From assembly GCA_001567485.1 (NCBI GenBank), contig JZRA01000120.1, forward strand, positions 1-64,000: a DNA stretch of 64,000 nt. Reading direction: 5' to 3'. The first letter of the stretch is position 1, and the number at the start of each line of letters is the position of its first letter. Under the pieces are notes generated by a model. The model did no database searches and was not told where the DNA came from. It was given only the letters and a program-made list of their open reading frames with translations. Source of the DNA: Chloroflexi bacterium OLB13 (GTDB lineage Bacteria > Chloroflexota > Anaerolineae > Aggregatilineales > Phototrophicaceae). Positions 32,271 through 40,413 of the stretch are shown one piece after another. The position numbers and the translations under genes are program-made.

Positions 32271-33430
32271 ATGTACGAACCGAAACCGGAACATCGTTTT
32301 ACGTTTGGCATGTGGACGGTCGGCAGCGTCGGCCGTGACCCGTTCGGCCTGCCCACCCGCGAGCCGGTCGACTACCGGCAGATTTGCGAGCTTCTCGGAG
32401 AGGTTGGCGCGTGGGGCGTCAACTTCCACGACAACGATCTCATCCCCATCGACGCGACCGCCGCAGAACGGGCCGCGCTGGTCAAGGGCTTCAAGCAAGC
32501 GATGACCGACAACGGCATCGTCTGCCCGATGGCGACGACCAACCTGTTCACCGATCCGGCATTCAAGGACGGCGCGTTTACCAGCAGCGCCCCGAAAGTA
32601 CGCGCTACGCACGTCAAAAGGTGCTGCGGACGATGGACGACGCGGCCGAGCTGGGCGCGAAGGTGTTCGTGTTCTGGGGCGGGCGCGAAGGCGTCGAGAC
32701 CGACGCGCCGAAAAGCGCGCTCGACTCGATCAAGCACACCCGCGACGCGCTAAACTTCTTCTGCGAGTACGTGATCGACAATGGATACGACCTCAAACTG
32801 GCGCTCGAACCCAAGCCCAACGAGCCGCGCGGCGATCTCTACTTTCCCACCGTCGGCAGCATGTTGGCACTGATCGCCACGCTCGACCACCCGGAGCGCG
32901 TCGGCGTGAATCCGGAGGTCGCGCACGAGCACATGGCCGGCCTGAACTTCATGCACGCGGTCGCGCAGGCATGGGACGCCGGCAAGCTGTTCCATATCGA
33001 CCTCAACGATCAGTTGTTCGGCCGCTACGATCAGGACTTCCGCTTCGGCGCGGTGATGATTAAGCAGGCATTCCATCTCGTCAAATTCCTCGAAGACGTG
33101 GGATACAGCGGAAGCAGGCACTTCGACGCGCACGCCTACCGCACCGCCGATACCGCCGATGTCAAGGCGTTCGCAAAGGGCTGCATGCGCACGTACCTGA
33201 TCCTCAAGGAGAAGGCTGCGCAGTTCAACGCCGACGCGGAGATTCAGGCACTGCTCGCGGAAATCCATGCCGACAGCGGCGATCAGGCTGACGTGCTGGG
33301 CCGGTACAGCCGCGAAGCCGCCGCCAAACTCAAGGCGATCAATTACGACCGCGCAGCGCTCGCCAAGCGAAGCCTGCCCTACGAACGGCTCGATCAGCTC
33401 ACCGTCGAGCTGCTGCTCGGCGTGCGGTAA
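32271..33430 (+). pseudogene. xylA: Xylose isomerase, interrupted by one single-base frameshift
   Basis: Two frames join into a 386-residue class I-like xylose isomerase after adding one base near 32604. Before the shift: [28 protein letters not shown] (catalytic His and Asp), [10 protein letters not shown]. After it: [36 protein letters not shown] (metal Glu, Lys), [14 protein letters not shown] (Glu, His), HIDLNDQ (Asp pair) and HFDAHAYRT. Every active-site residue is intact, so loss is recent or the base is missing from the sequence only. ATG 32271 follows AGGGG. It would feed D-xylulose to the FGGY kinase at 12-13.5 kb. Confidence 0.88.
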
Positions 33431-33489
33431 CGGGATACGGTTAGAGACGAACGGTGGGACGCGCTGGCTGCTTGACGTCGCCGCATAAA

Positions 33490-33504
33490 GCTAATATCAT
33501 TAGC
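33490..33504. promoter_or_regulatory. TetR operator, proximal half of a twin site
   Basis: Perfect inverted repeat GCTAAT-ATC-ATTAGC. A second, related palindrome lies with its centre 22 bp downstream (two helical turns), immediately before the DUF4260/TetR genes. Confidence 0.65.
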
Positions 33505-33511
33505 CTTGAAC

Positions 33512-33526
33512 GCTAACGCCGTTAGC
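33512..33526. promoter_or_regulatory. TetR operator, second half of a twin site
   Basis: Perfect inverted repeat GCTAAC-GCC-GTTAGC, 17 bp before the DUF4260 start, with the same GCTAA/TTAGC arms as the first site. Confidence 0.65.
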
Positions 33527-33542
33527 TTTGAGGGCTTTCGCC

Positions 33543-33917
33543 ATGATGACCCAACCACCTAATCCTCCATCCATCAGCCGCTGGCTGCGCGTCGAACACG
33601 CCGCCCTGCTGGCGCTCGTCGTCGTGATCTACGGCCGGGTTTCCGGCGATTGGCTGGCGTTCGCGCTGCTGCTTCTGCTGCCGGACATCTCGATGATCGG
33701 CTATGTGCGTGGCTCGACACTCGGCAGCGTTACGTACAACGCCGGCCACATGCTCGCCGCGGCACTCGCCGTGATCGCGCTGGGCGCTGTCACGGCAAGC
33801 CTGCCGGTCGTGCAAATTGGCCTGATTTGGGCCGCCCACATCCTGCTCGACCGCGCGCTCGGTTATGGGCTAAAGTATCCGACCCACTTCAAAGATACCC
33901 ACCTCCAGCGGGTGTAG
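33543..33917 (+). CDS. DUF4260 family membrane protein
   Basis: A 124-residue membrane protein with four helices, matching DUF4260: RWLRVEHAALLALVVVIY, LLLLLPDISMIGYVRGS, VTYNAGHMLAAALAVIALG, and the highly conserved end HILLDRALGYGLKYPTHFKD. The function is unknown. ATG 33543 was chosen; a TTG at 33528 would add five residues. It is followed after three bases by a TetR regulator, and the twin palindrome lies just upstream, so it is very probably repressed by that regulator. Confidence 0.85.
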   Translation: MMTQPPNPPSISRWLRVEHAALLALVVVIYGRVSGDWLAFALLLLLPDISMIGYVRGSTLGSVTYNAGHMLAAALAVIALGAVTASLPVVQIGLIWAAHILLDRALGYGLKYPTHFKDTHLQRV

Positions 33918-33920
33918 CCG

Positions 33921-34484
33921 ATGCCCTATCCCTCACAAGTGACCGGCACGACCATCATCGAGACCGCCACGGCCTTGATCGAGCGCGACGGCGTGGAGTC
34001 CCTCTCACTGGCACGTATCGCCACCGCTCTGGGGATTCGCGCGCCGTCGCTGTACCGCTATTTCGACAGCAAGTCCGCGCTGCTGCAAGCCGTGAACCTG
34101 CAAACGACTCAAGACCTGATCGCCGCGCTGATCGAGGCCGCCGCCAGTTCGTCGCAAACGCATGCCGACCGTATCATGGCGTTGGCTCACGCCTACCGGG
34201 CGTTCGCCCATGCGCATCCACGCGCCTATGCCCTCGCTTACAGCATGACCGATCCAGCTGCCCAGCCTGATCCGGCGGCACTTGCCGCGCTCGCACAGCA
34301 GGTTCAGGCCGTCGTCGCACCCATTACGGGCGAGGCGGCCTCACTGGCCGCGCTGCGCGGATTGTGGGCGCTCGTCCACGGCTTCGTCATCCTCGAACTC
34401 GCCGGCCAGTTCCAGCGCGGCGGCGACCTGACCTCGGCGTACACCTCCGCTGTCGAGGCGTATGTGCGAGGGCTAAGCGAGTAG
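33921..34484 (+). CDS. TetR/AcrR-family transcriptional regulator
   Basis: A 187-residue repressor. The helix-turn-helix spans about 10-55 (TIIETATALIERDGVESLSL, ATALGIRAPSLYRYFDSKSAL). The C-terminal ligand domain resembles the WHG type (YRAFAHAHPRAYALAYSM, LRGLWALVHGFVILELAGQF). Its ATG lies 3 nt after the DUF4260 stop, so the two genes form an operon that the regulator should control through the palindromes at 33490-33526. The inducer is unknown. Confidence 0.9.
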   Translation: MPYPSQVTGTTIIETATALIERDGVESLSLARIATALGIRAPSLYRYFDSKSALLQAVNLQTTQDLIAALIEAAASSSQTHADRIMALAHAYRAFAHAHPRAYALAYSMTDPAAQPDPAALAALAQQVQAVVAPITGEAASLAALRGLWALVHGFVILELAGQFQRGGDLTSAYTSAVEAYVRGLSE

Positions 34485-34598
34485 TTGAAAGTGCCAAGTG
34501 ATGAGTGATGAGGTAACGAGATACAGTATCGCTCAATGACCACTGCGTCATAGAACACGGAATCTCTCGACTTTCGCACAACGGCTTGGCCCTCGCTG
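34485..34598 (-). repeat. Dispersed intergenic repeat, copy D (diverged)
   Basis: Directly after the tetR stop. On the minus strand it reads AAGCCGTTGTGCGAAAGTCG then AGAGATTC at one end and CTCATCACTCATC...CTTTCAA at the other. These correspond to the two ends of copies B and C. The middle is diverged and the terminal CTTCGCGCTTAG is missing. Confidence 0.5.
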
Positions 34599-34695
34599 CC
34601 GACTGAGCGCGGCGATGTAACTTTTGCGGCCGTGCCCGCGTCTGAGGAGATGAACGCGCTATGGTTTTAGAGCGCTTGGCAACTGGAGGTTCATC

Positions 34696-34917
34696 GTGAA
34701 TTTCGTAAAGTTTATGGCAAGCAGCACAGGGAGACGGGTTAGAATTGGCGCCGGCATTGTGCTTATCTTGATCGGCCTGCTGGTCGTCAAAGGCACGGGC
34801 GGTACGATCCTCGCGATAGTCGGACTCGTCCCACTGCTCGCCGGATCGCTCGACTTCTGCATCGCCGCGCCGCTGTTGGGCTATCCGTTCCGCGGGCCGG
34901 ATATCCGCGCCAAGTAG
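34696..34917 (+). CDS. DUF2892 (YgaP-type) small membrane protein
   Basis: A 73-residue protein with two helices (VRIGAGIVLILIGLLVVKG and ILAIVGLVPLLAGSLDF) and the family-typical CIAAPLLGYPF end. It starts with GTG 34696 after a good GGAGG. In E. coli YgaP this module is fused to a rhodanese domain; here two free rhodanese genes lie 1-2 kb downstream. DUF2892 proteins are otherwise uncharacterised membrane partners of sulfur-transfer enzymes. Confidence 0.8.
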   Translation: MNFVKFMASSTGRRVRIGAGIVLILIGLLVVKGTGGTILAIVGLVPLLAGSLDFCIAAPLLGYPFRGPDIRAK

Positions 34918-35044
34918 ACGCGCGCACCGGGTTCCCGAACACATCCGCTGCGCCGATGCCACTCAAACGCTGGCGCAGTTCGATACCTGCTGTGCTCGCC
35001 GGAACGGGTTCAGTTCCCGGCTGTTGATTGGGTTTGCCGGCGTA

Positions 35045-35878
35045 TCACCGCGCGGACAGCACCGGCGCGGTCATCGTGTCGGGCCGCGCGAGGCCGAGCA
35101 GACTCAGCACGGTCGGCGCGACGGACAACTGCGAGACCGGCTCTTCGATGCGCCCGCAGCCCGTCATATCCGGCGGCAAGAAGTACAGCGGCACGCGCCG
35201 GGCCTGCGCCAGCGGGCCGCCGTGCACTCCCCCGACACCGACCGCCGCACTGTCGCTGATGCCGTGATCGCCGGTGACCAGCACGGTATAACCCAGCGCA
35301 TGCGCCTTCGGCAGCATTGAACTGATCTTGTCGTCATGATAGATAACCTGCTTGCGATAGGCTTGGCTGTCCCCACCCTCGCGCTCGCCGATCAGATCCA
35401 GCCCCCCCGGATGAATCAGCAGATAGTCCGGCGTGAAGCGCGTCATCAGCATCGCGCCCAGCGCAAAGAGTTCGAGGTCGGGGAACTCGTCACTACGGTA
35501 GAAACGCCCGTGCTGGATCGGCAGCGACTCGTCGTCGGTCTGAAAGTCACGCACGATGTCATACGGCGCGCGGTTGTATAACTCCGAGAAGAAATAGTAG
35601 GCAGCAGCGGCGGTCGTCTTGCCAGCTTCGACAGCCAGCTTGAACACGTTGGGCATGATCGACGTGCGCGCAACGGAGTTATTGACGACGCCGTGTACGC
35701 TGGATGTCACGCCGGTATGCAGGGTTTCGTACATTGGCCGCGACATGCTCGGCAGCTCGCCGATCACCGTCCAGCGTGTCGCTTTCTTGGCTTCGACGAG
35801 GTGCTCAAGATAGCCCATGTGCTGGGCCGCGATGTCATCGCGCAGCGCATCACACACGAATAGGATAACCTTAGACAT
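35045..35878 (-). CDS. Alkaline-phosphatase-superfamily phosphodiesterase/nucleotide pyrophosphatase
   Basis: A 277-residue protein of the type I phosphodiesterase superfamily. The N-terminal metal Asp lies in VILFVCDALRDD, the candidate nucleophile Ser/Thr in LPSMSRPMYETLHTG, and later metal ligands in HPGGLDLIGE and VLVTGDHGISD. These are the expected order and spacing, although D-x-x-x-H in the third site reads GLDLIGE without the usual following His. There is no signal peptide. It is about 100 residues shorter than most relatives. The substrate cannot be told. It is divergent from the membrane rhodanese gene. Confidence 0.75.
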   Translation of the reverse strand: MSKVILFVCDALRDDIAAQHMGYLEHLVEAKKATRWTVIGELPSMSRPMYETLHTGVTSSVHGVVNNSVARTSIMPNVFKLAVEAGKTTAAAAYYFFSELYNRAPYDIVRDFQTDDESLPIQHGRFYRSDEFPDLELFALGAMLMTRFTPDYLLIHPGGLDLIGEREGGDSQAYRKQVIYHDDKISSMLPKAHALGYTVLVTGDHGISDSAAVGVGGVHGGPLAQARRVPLYFLPPDMTGCGRIEEPVSQLSVAPTVLSLLGLARPDTMTAPVLSAR

Positions 35879-36012
35879 GGAGACGTCGATCCTTTCCCGG
35901 CCGGCCTATAAGTAAACCCGATGGCACGCGTAAGCACTTCACAGTCGCTCTCCGCGCGAACCCCCGATAAAGTGTACGCATCACCGTCCAACGTTACGAG
36001 AACCAAGTCGCT

Positions 36013-36459
36013 ATGGCCAAGCAGTCGAAAACCCGCAAAGCAAACGCACGCCTTCCGCTGCTGTTGATCGCGGCCGTTGGCGCGGCGCTGATTGTCGCAG
36101 CAGCTGCGCTGTTCGCGGGCCGGGGCGCGCCAGCGGTAGAAACCGGCGCGCGGATGCTCTCGCCGTCCGGTTACCGGGCGCAGTTCGGTGACAACACGCC
36201 GCACGTTCTGCTGGATGTCCGCACGCCGGCCGAGTTCGCCGAGGGTCATATCCCCGGCGCGGTCAACATCCCGGTCGACGCGCTGCAAAGCCGGCTCTCG
36301 GAAGTGCCGTCCGACGTGCCGGTGGTGGTCTACTGCCGCAGTGGCAACCGCAGTGCGACCGCCTCGCAAATCCTCGACCGAGCGGGCTATGAAACCGTGT
36401 ACGATCTCGGCGGAATTATCGCGTGGTCTGCGCAGGGTCTGCCCGTCACGTCGGACTAG
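36013..36459 (+). CDS. Membrane-anchored rhodanese-domain protein
   Basis: A 148-residue sulfurtransferase-type protein. An N-terminal helix (residues 15-36, LPLLLIAAVGAALIVAAAAL) anchors it, leaving a rhodanese domain outside (about 45-146): LLDVRTPAEFAEGHIPGAVN, then VVVYCRSGNRS with the persulfide-forming Cys in a full active-site loop. Such domains carry sulfane sulfur from thiosulfate or persulfides. It is followed at once by repeat copy B and then by a second rhodanese gene. Confidence 0.9.
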   Translation: MAKQSKTRKANARLPLLLIAAVGAALIVAAAALFAGRGAPAVETGARMLSPSGYRAQFGDNTPHVLLDVRTPAEFAEGHIPGAVNIPVDALQSRLSEVPSDVPVVVYCRSGNRSATASQILDRAGYETVYDLGGIIAWSAQGLPVTSD

Positions 36460-36565
36460 GCCGGTGTTCGTAAGTCAAGAGATTCGGTCTCCCATCATGC
36501 AGCATTAGTCGAGCTATACGGCACGGCGTTTTCTCATCACTCATCGCTTTCAACTTCGCGCTTAG
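36458..36565 (+). repeat. Dispersed intergenic repeat, copy B (full)
   Basis: About 108 bp starting at the rhodanese stop codon (TAG then GCCGGTGTT). It matches the reverse complement of copy C (44921-45021) over nearly its whole length, including GAGATTCGGTCTCCCA, GTCGAGCTATACGG and TTTTCTCATCAC. Its right end matches fragment A (112-145). GAGA-TTCGG-TCTC can form a small hairpin. No ORF. Confidence 0.75.
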
Positions 36566-36598
36566 CACGATCTCCCAACCTCAGGAGCATAACCGCCC

Positions 36599-36940
36599 AT
36601 GCAATTCTTCAAGACGCTGTTTCAGCCGGACGCCTCCAGCATCAGCGCGGCCGAGGCCAACGAGCGCATCACCAGCGGCGCGGCCGTGATCGACGTCCGG
36701 CAGGCACAGGAATACGCCGACGGACACATTCAAGGCGCCACGCTGATCCCGCTGAATGAGCTGCACAACCGGTTGGCCGAGCTGCCGAAAGACCGTGAAC
36801 TGGTCATCGTCTGCCGGTCGGGCGCGCGCAGCGGCATCGCCACCCACCAGCTCAAGGCCGCCGGCTATCAGGCGCTGAACCTCAGCGGTGGCATGATCGC
36901 GTGGAGCCGCGCACGCCTGCCGATCACGCGCGGACGTTGA
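36599..36940 (+). CDS. Single-domain rhodanese
   Basis: A 113-residue cytoplasmic rhodanese-like protein, all one domain: VIDVRQAQEYADGHIQGATL, then LVIVCRSGARS with the active Cys near residue 66, ending MIAWSRARLPITRGR. It resembles GlpE/PspE-type sulfurtransferases. It lies 139 bp after the membrane rhodanese and 40 bp before the GT-C gene. With the upstream DUF2892 gene it makes up the parts of a YgaP-like system. Confidence 0.9.
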   Translation: MQFFKTLFQPDASSISAAEANERITSGAAVIDVRQAQEYADGHIQGATLIPLNELHNRLAELPKDRELVIVCRSGARSGIATHQLKAAGYQALNLSGGMIAWSRARLPITRGR

Positions 36941-36980
36941 GCCCGCGACGACACTCCGCCCTCAACCACCGGCAAACGTT

Positions 36981-38573
36981 GTGGTACATTCGCGGCCTGT
37001 TCGATCCCGGATAGGCCGTTTTGCGTTGACCCGTTCTCGACTCGTCCTCATCGTGCTGACCCTGTGCGTCGCCCTCGTTCCCGCGATCATGGCGGCGGCG
37101 CTGCTGCGGCAGTACAACCAAGCCACGCTGTTCGACCTGATCCCGGCCCAAAGCGACGAGATCATGTTCTGGCGCCAGTCGGCCACGTTCGCCGAGGTCG
37201 GATTCGCCGGCGGTTACTACACGGCCTACGAACTGACTCCGCGCGTGGGCGGATTCTATGCGTGGGGGCTGGCCGCGCCGGTGTTCTACGGGTCGATCGG
37301 CGCGGTGTTCGGCTGGCCGCTGTGGGCCATCGCCGTAATCAACCTCGTCGCGCTGGCCGCCGCGGTCGTCGTCTACGCTTGGCTGATCCGCGCCTCGCTC
37401 GAACAGATGGCATGGCTCGGCGTGTTCCTCGCGCTGTATCACCCGCTCAACAACTACGCGCCGACCGGTTACATCGAAGTGCTGAATATGGCGCTGGCGC
37501 TCGTGCTTGCCGGCGGATTTGTGCGGCTCCTGCGGGCATGGCGCGACGGTCAGCCCGTGCCGCGCGGCGCGGCGCTCATCACCGGCGCGGTTTTGCTCTA
37601 CGCGGCGCTGCTGCGCGCGCCGTGGGCGGTGCTGTTCCTGCCGCTGCTACTGCTGATCGACCGGCCCGCGACGTGGCGGCGGACGCTGTGGACAGCGGCC
37701 AAGTCCGTCGCGGTGGCGCTGATCCCGGTCGCGCTGTACGCCCTGACGTCCGCCCCCTACCCCGAAACGATCCTGAGCCGGATCGCGCGCAACCCGTCCC
37801 TTGACCGGCTCGTGCGCATCACCGGACGCAACATCGCGCGCAACATGGCGCTGTTCATGGACGGCGATCACCTCGAACTGCACGTGCGCGTCGCTGCGGC
37901 CGTGATCACGCTCGCGCTGACTGCTGTCGTGTTGTACGTCGGCTGGCGGTGGGTGCGCCGGCGCGGTATCCCGACCCGCTGGCAGCTGCCGGTGGCCGAG
38001 GCGTCGCTGGCGTGGTTCACGCTCGCAACACTGCTGGCGTTCATCATCGTCGTCTATGACATCCACGGCTTGCGCGGCTACCGGATGCTCGCCGGCGCGC
38101 TGCTGATGGCCTTCGGCGTCACGCTGGCGTTCAGGCGGCGCTGGCTGATCGTGCCGGCGGTGGCGCTGCTCGCGGTGGCGTTCCCGTACAGCACGCACTT
38201 CTACGACCTGAATACCAACTTCCAGACCGCGCCGGAGAAGCACGCCCGCTATGCGGAGTACAAGCCGCTGCTCGCCGACGCGCTGGTGTACGATCCTTCG
38301 CTGCCGAGCCGCTGGTGCAACACCGTGCTGTTCGATCTGTACTACCTGCTCGGCGAGACGTCGGTGATGGTGTCCGCGCCGCCCGGCTTCGGCACGTCGA
38401 TCACCGAGGCCGTGCCAGAGGGTCAGATGCCGATCCCGCCGGAATCGCGTTACCTCGGCCTGCGCGACACGACGTATGCCCTATATGCCGACCAGCTCAA
38501 CGTCGAGGCCGTGCTGCCCCTGCCGGAAGGCATGTTGTACCGCAACCTTGACGCCGACTGCTCGGCTCAGTAA
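36981..38573 (+). CDS. GT-C-type membrane protein, possible lipid-linked glycosyltransferase
   Basis: A 530-residue protein with about 10-11 transmembrane helices. After helix 1 comes an acidic pair in DEIMFWRQSATFAEVGF, the place where ArnT/PMT-like GT-C enzymes keep their catalytic acid. A soluble C-terminal part of about 130 residues (after YSTHFYDLNTNF) faces outside. There is no close family match that I can name. The start is uncertain: GTG 36981 or TTG 37026, with no clear ribosome site. It overlaps the convergent alkA gene by 7 bp. Confidence 0.6.
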   Translation: MVHSRPVRSRIGRFALTRSRLVLIVLTLCVALVPAIMAAALLRQYNQATLFDLIPAQSDEIMFWRQSATFAEVGFAGGYYTAYELTPRVGGFYAWGLAAPVFYGSIGAVFGWPLWAIAVINLVALAAAVVVYAWLIRASLEQMAWLGVFLALYHPLNNYAPTGYIEVLNMALALVLAGGFVRLLRAWRDGQPVPRGAALITGAVLLYAALLRAPWAVLFLPLLLLIDRPATWRRTLWTAAKSVAVALIPVALYALTSAPYPETILSRIARNPSLDRLVRITGRNIARNMALFMDGDHLELHVRVAAAVITLALTAVVLYVGWRWVRRRGIPTRWQLPVAEASLAWFTLATLLAFIIVVYDIHGLRGYRMLAGALLMAFGVTLAFRRRWLIVPAVALLAVAFPYSTHFYDLNTNFQTAPEKHARYAEYKPLLADALVYDPSLPSRWCNTVLFDLYYLLGETSVMVSAPPGFGTSITEAVPEGQMPIPPESRYLGLRDTTYALYADQLNVEAVLPLPEGMLYRNLDADCSAQ

Positions 38574-39474
38574 CGGTCGATCACGTAGCGCGACAGGATC
38601 AGCGCGGCCGCCGAGCCAGCGTACATGCCATACGGGCTGAACGCCGCTGCGATTGGATCAGGCGCGCCGGCGTGTTCGGGCAAATACCGCCGGACAGCCG
38701 CCCGGAGCGCCACGTCATTCGACGGCGCGAGCTGAGCCGGCCCGACGCCCGCATGTGGGTCATGAGCGCCGTCCACGGCCCGATCCCCTTGATCGCCCGC
38801 AGCCATGCCAACCGCGCTGGCTCATCCATCTTGTGCAGCGCGTCGAGGTCAAGCCGGCCGTCGACGATCTCCTGTGCGAGGCGAATCAACAGGCCCGAAC
38901 GCCGGTCGGTGATCTTGAGCGGCTTGAGATCGGCCGTCGTCAGCGCCGCCAATGCCGCTGGTTCCGGCGCGCACCAGTACGTCACGCCGTCATAGCTGAT
39001 GGACACGCCGGCGAGTTCGCAGAGGATCCGCTGTGCACGCTGCGCCCCGACCCACGAGATCTGCTGTTCGACGATGGTGTAGAGAAGCGCCTCGAACACC
39101 ATGTCCGACCGGGGCAGCGGCAGTCCCCAGATCGGCTCAAACGGCGCGCGTAATGAGTCCGGCGCATCATCGGCCCACCGCCAGAACGCGCTCAACGGCG
39201 AATCGAGCGCCAGCACCCACCGCGCGCGGGCCGCCAATTCGGACAGGTCGGCGTCCGCCCCGGCCAGCGCATGCACACGCAGCCGATCCTTCGCGGCCTG
39301 CTGAACTTCGATCAGCACCGGCCCGCGCGGCGTCACAAACGCGCGCCGGAACGCGCCGTCTACCGTGTGATCGACGGTCGGGCTGCGCCAGCGCGAAAGC
39401 AGCGTCAGCAAGCGGTCGAACCGGTATGCCGGCGTAATCAGGAGATCGTGGCTGTGCGAATCGGGCATGGGCAT
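38567..39474 (-). pseudogene. AlkA-type DNA-3-methyladenine glycosylase, one single-base frameshift
   Basis: Adding one base in the GGGCC run near 38739-38743 joins two frames into a 302-residue HhH-GPD glycosylase. The first part has EQQISWVGAQRAQRIL, the helix-hairpin-helix IKGIGPWTALMTHMRA and the end of the first frame. The second frame continues with PAQLAPSNDVALRAAVRRYL, which supplies the catalytic Asp (SND), and ends SPYGMYAGSAAALIL. The enzyme excises alkylated bases. All key residues survive, so the break may be a sequence error. It is convergent with the GT-C gene. Confidence 0.85.
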
Positions 39475-39599
39475 GAGTGTAACGCGAACGGGGACTCACG
39501 GGTATCCGGTTTCACAGCGGGTTATCTTTGTACTCAGCCCTAGCTCAGGGACGCGCGTTAAGGTGGCCCGCCCGAACGTCAGCGTGAGGAGCCCGATCT

Positions 39600-40084
39600 G
39601 TGACGAACCGTTCTCAGTCCACCGCAAAGCAGGGCGTCGGCGTGGGAGACATCGCGCCTGACTTTGAACTCTGTGACCAGAATGGCAGCCCCGTGCGCCT
39701 GAGCGCGTGGCGCGGCTGCAAGAATGTCGTCCTGTTCTTCTACCCGAGGCCAACTCGGCGGGCTGCACCGTCGAGGCGTGCGCATTCCGCGATCAGTACG
39801 AGTCCTTTGCCGATGCCGGCGCGGTCGTCGTCGGCATCAGCATGGATCCGGTCGATGCGCTAGCGGCCTTCGCCCACCGCAACCGTCTGCCTTTTACCCT
39901 GCTCGCTGACCCCGACGGCGCCGCTGCCCGTGCCTACGGCGTCCCGAATTGGATGGGGGTGTTCCGCGGGCGTGTCACGTATGTCATCGACCGCGAGGGG
40001 GTCATTCAACACGTGTTCAACAGCCAGATACGGCTGCACGATCACGTCAAAGCGGCGCTCAAGACACTCAAACGGCTGTCTTGA
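39600..40084 (+). pseudogene. Peroxiredoxin (BCP/PrxQ type), one single-base frameshift
   Basis: One base added near 39747-39750 joins VGVGDIAPDFELCDQNGSP...VVLFFYP with ANSAGCTVEACAFRDQYE and gives a 161-residue thiol peroxidase. The peroxidatic and resolving cysteines are in GCTVEAC, the PrxQ C-x4-C arrangement. Further landmarks are VVVGISMDPVDALAAFA, LPFTLLADPDGAAARAYGV and VTYVIDREGVIQHVF. GTG 39600 follows GAGGAG. It removes hydroperoxides using thioredoxin. The Cys site lies right at the break. Confidence 0.87.
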
Positions 40085-40153
40085 CATCCGCCGGCCCGTC
40101 GCCGCCATGCAGCACGGCAGTGGTCGTGAATCGTGACGTTTAACACATATCAA

Positions 40154-40169
40154 TGTGACTTAGATCACA
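40154..40169. promoter_or_regulatory. CRP/FNR-family operator
   Basis: TGTGACTTAGATCACA is a perfect match to the TGTGA-N6-TCACA consensus of CRP-type regulators, with flanking AA on each side. It lies 70 bp after prxQ and about 245 bp before the kinase operon, upstream of the structured segment 40227-40372. No CRP gene is in the window. Confidence 0.65.
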
Positions 40170-40226
40170 ACCATTACCCGTACCGGCATGAGACAATCAG
40201 GTCAACCCGTACGCTCTACGTACCAT

Positions 40227-40372
40227 CGCACTAAGGTGCGTGCGGAACCGCAGCATCCGATGACGCCGTAGGAAAATATCCCAACGGGCTTCCCTTCGTC
40301 AGTTGGATGTTCGGTCAGCGCCCGATGTCCGTGCAGCCCAATCCCCGGTGTGGTTGCAAGGCATCGGGCGCT
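40227..40372 (+). ncRNA. Candidate structured leader RNA or small RNA
   Basis: The 329-bp gap 40085-40413 has no credible ORF but is rich in pairing. 40317-40327 (AGCGCCCGATG) pairs perfectly with 40362-40372, enclosing a second helix TGCAGCC/GGTTGCA (40332-40338 with 40352-40358), and is followed by AATTTTCC. Upstream are GCAC-TAAG-GTGC, GCGG-AA-CCGC and CATCC...GGATG pairings. It does not match a riboswitch class that I know. It could be an attenuator of the kinase operon or an independent CRP-controlled RNA ending at the hairpin. Confidence 0.35.
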
Positions 40373-40413
40373 AATTTTCCCCAACTTTGCCAGATATCGC
40401 TATACTTTCCGGC

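Noticed and set aside
33490-33526. Rho-independent terminator after xylA
   Set aside because: The two short palindromes have 3-nt spacers, no T-tract and regular 22-bp spacing, so operators are the better reading.
34918-35044. A tRNA T-arm-like stretch (CGGGTTCAGTTCCCG)
   Set aside because: No acceptor stem, D-arm or anticodon arm could be fitted around it; just a short hairpin.
40220-40372. A known riboswitch (c-di-GMP, cobalamin, TPP)
   Set aside because: None of the conserved loops of these classes is present; kept only as an unspecified structured RNA.
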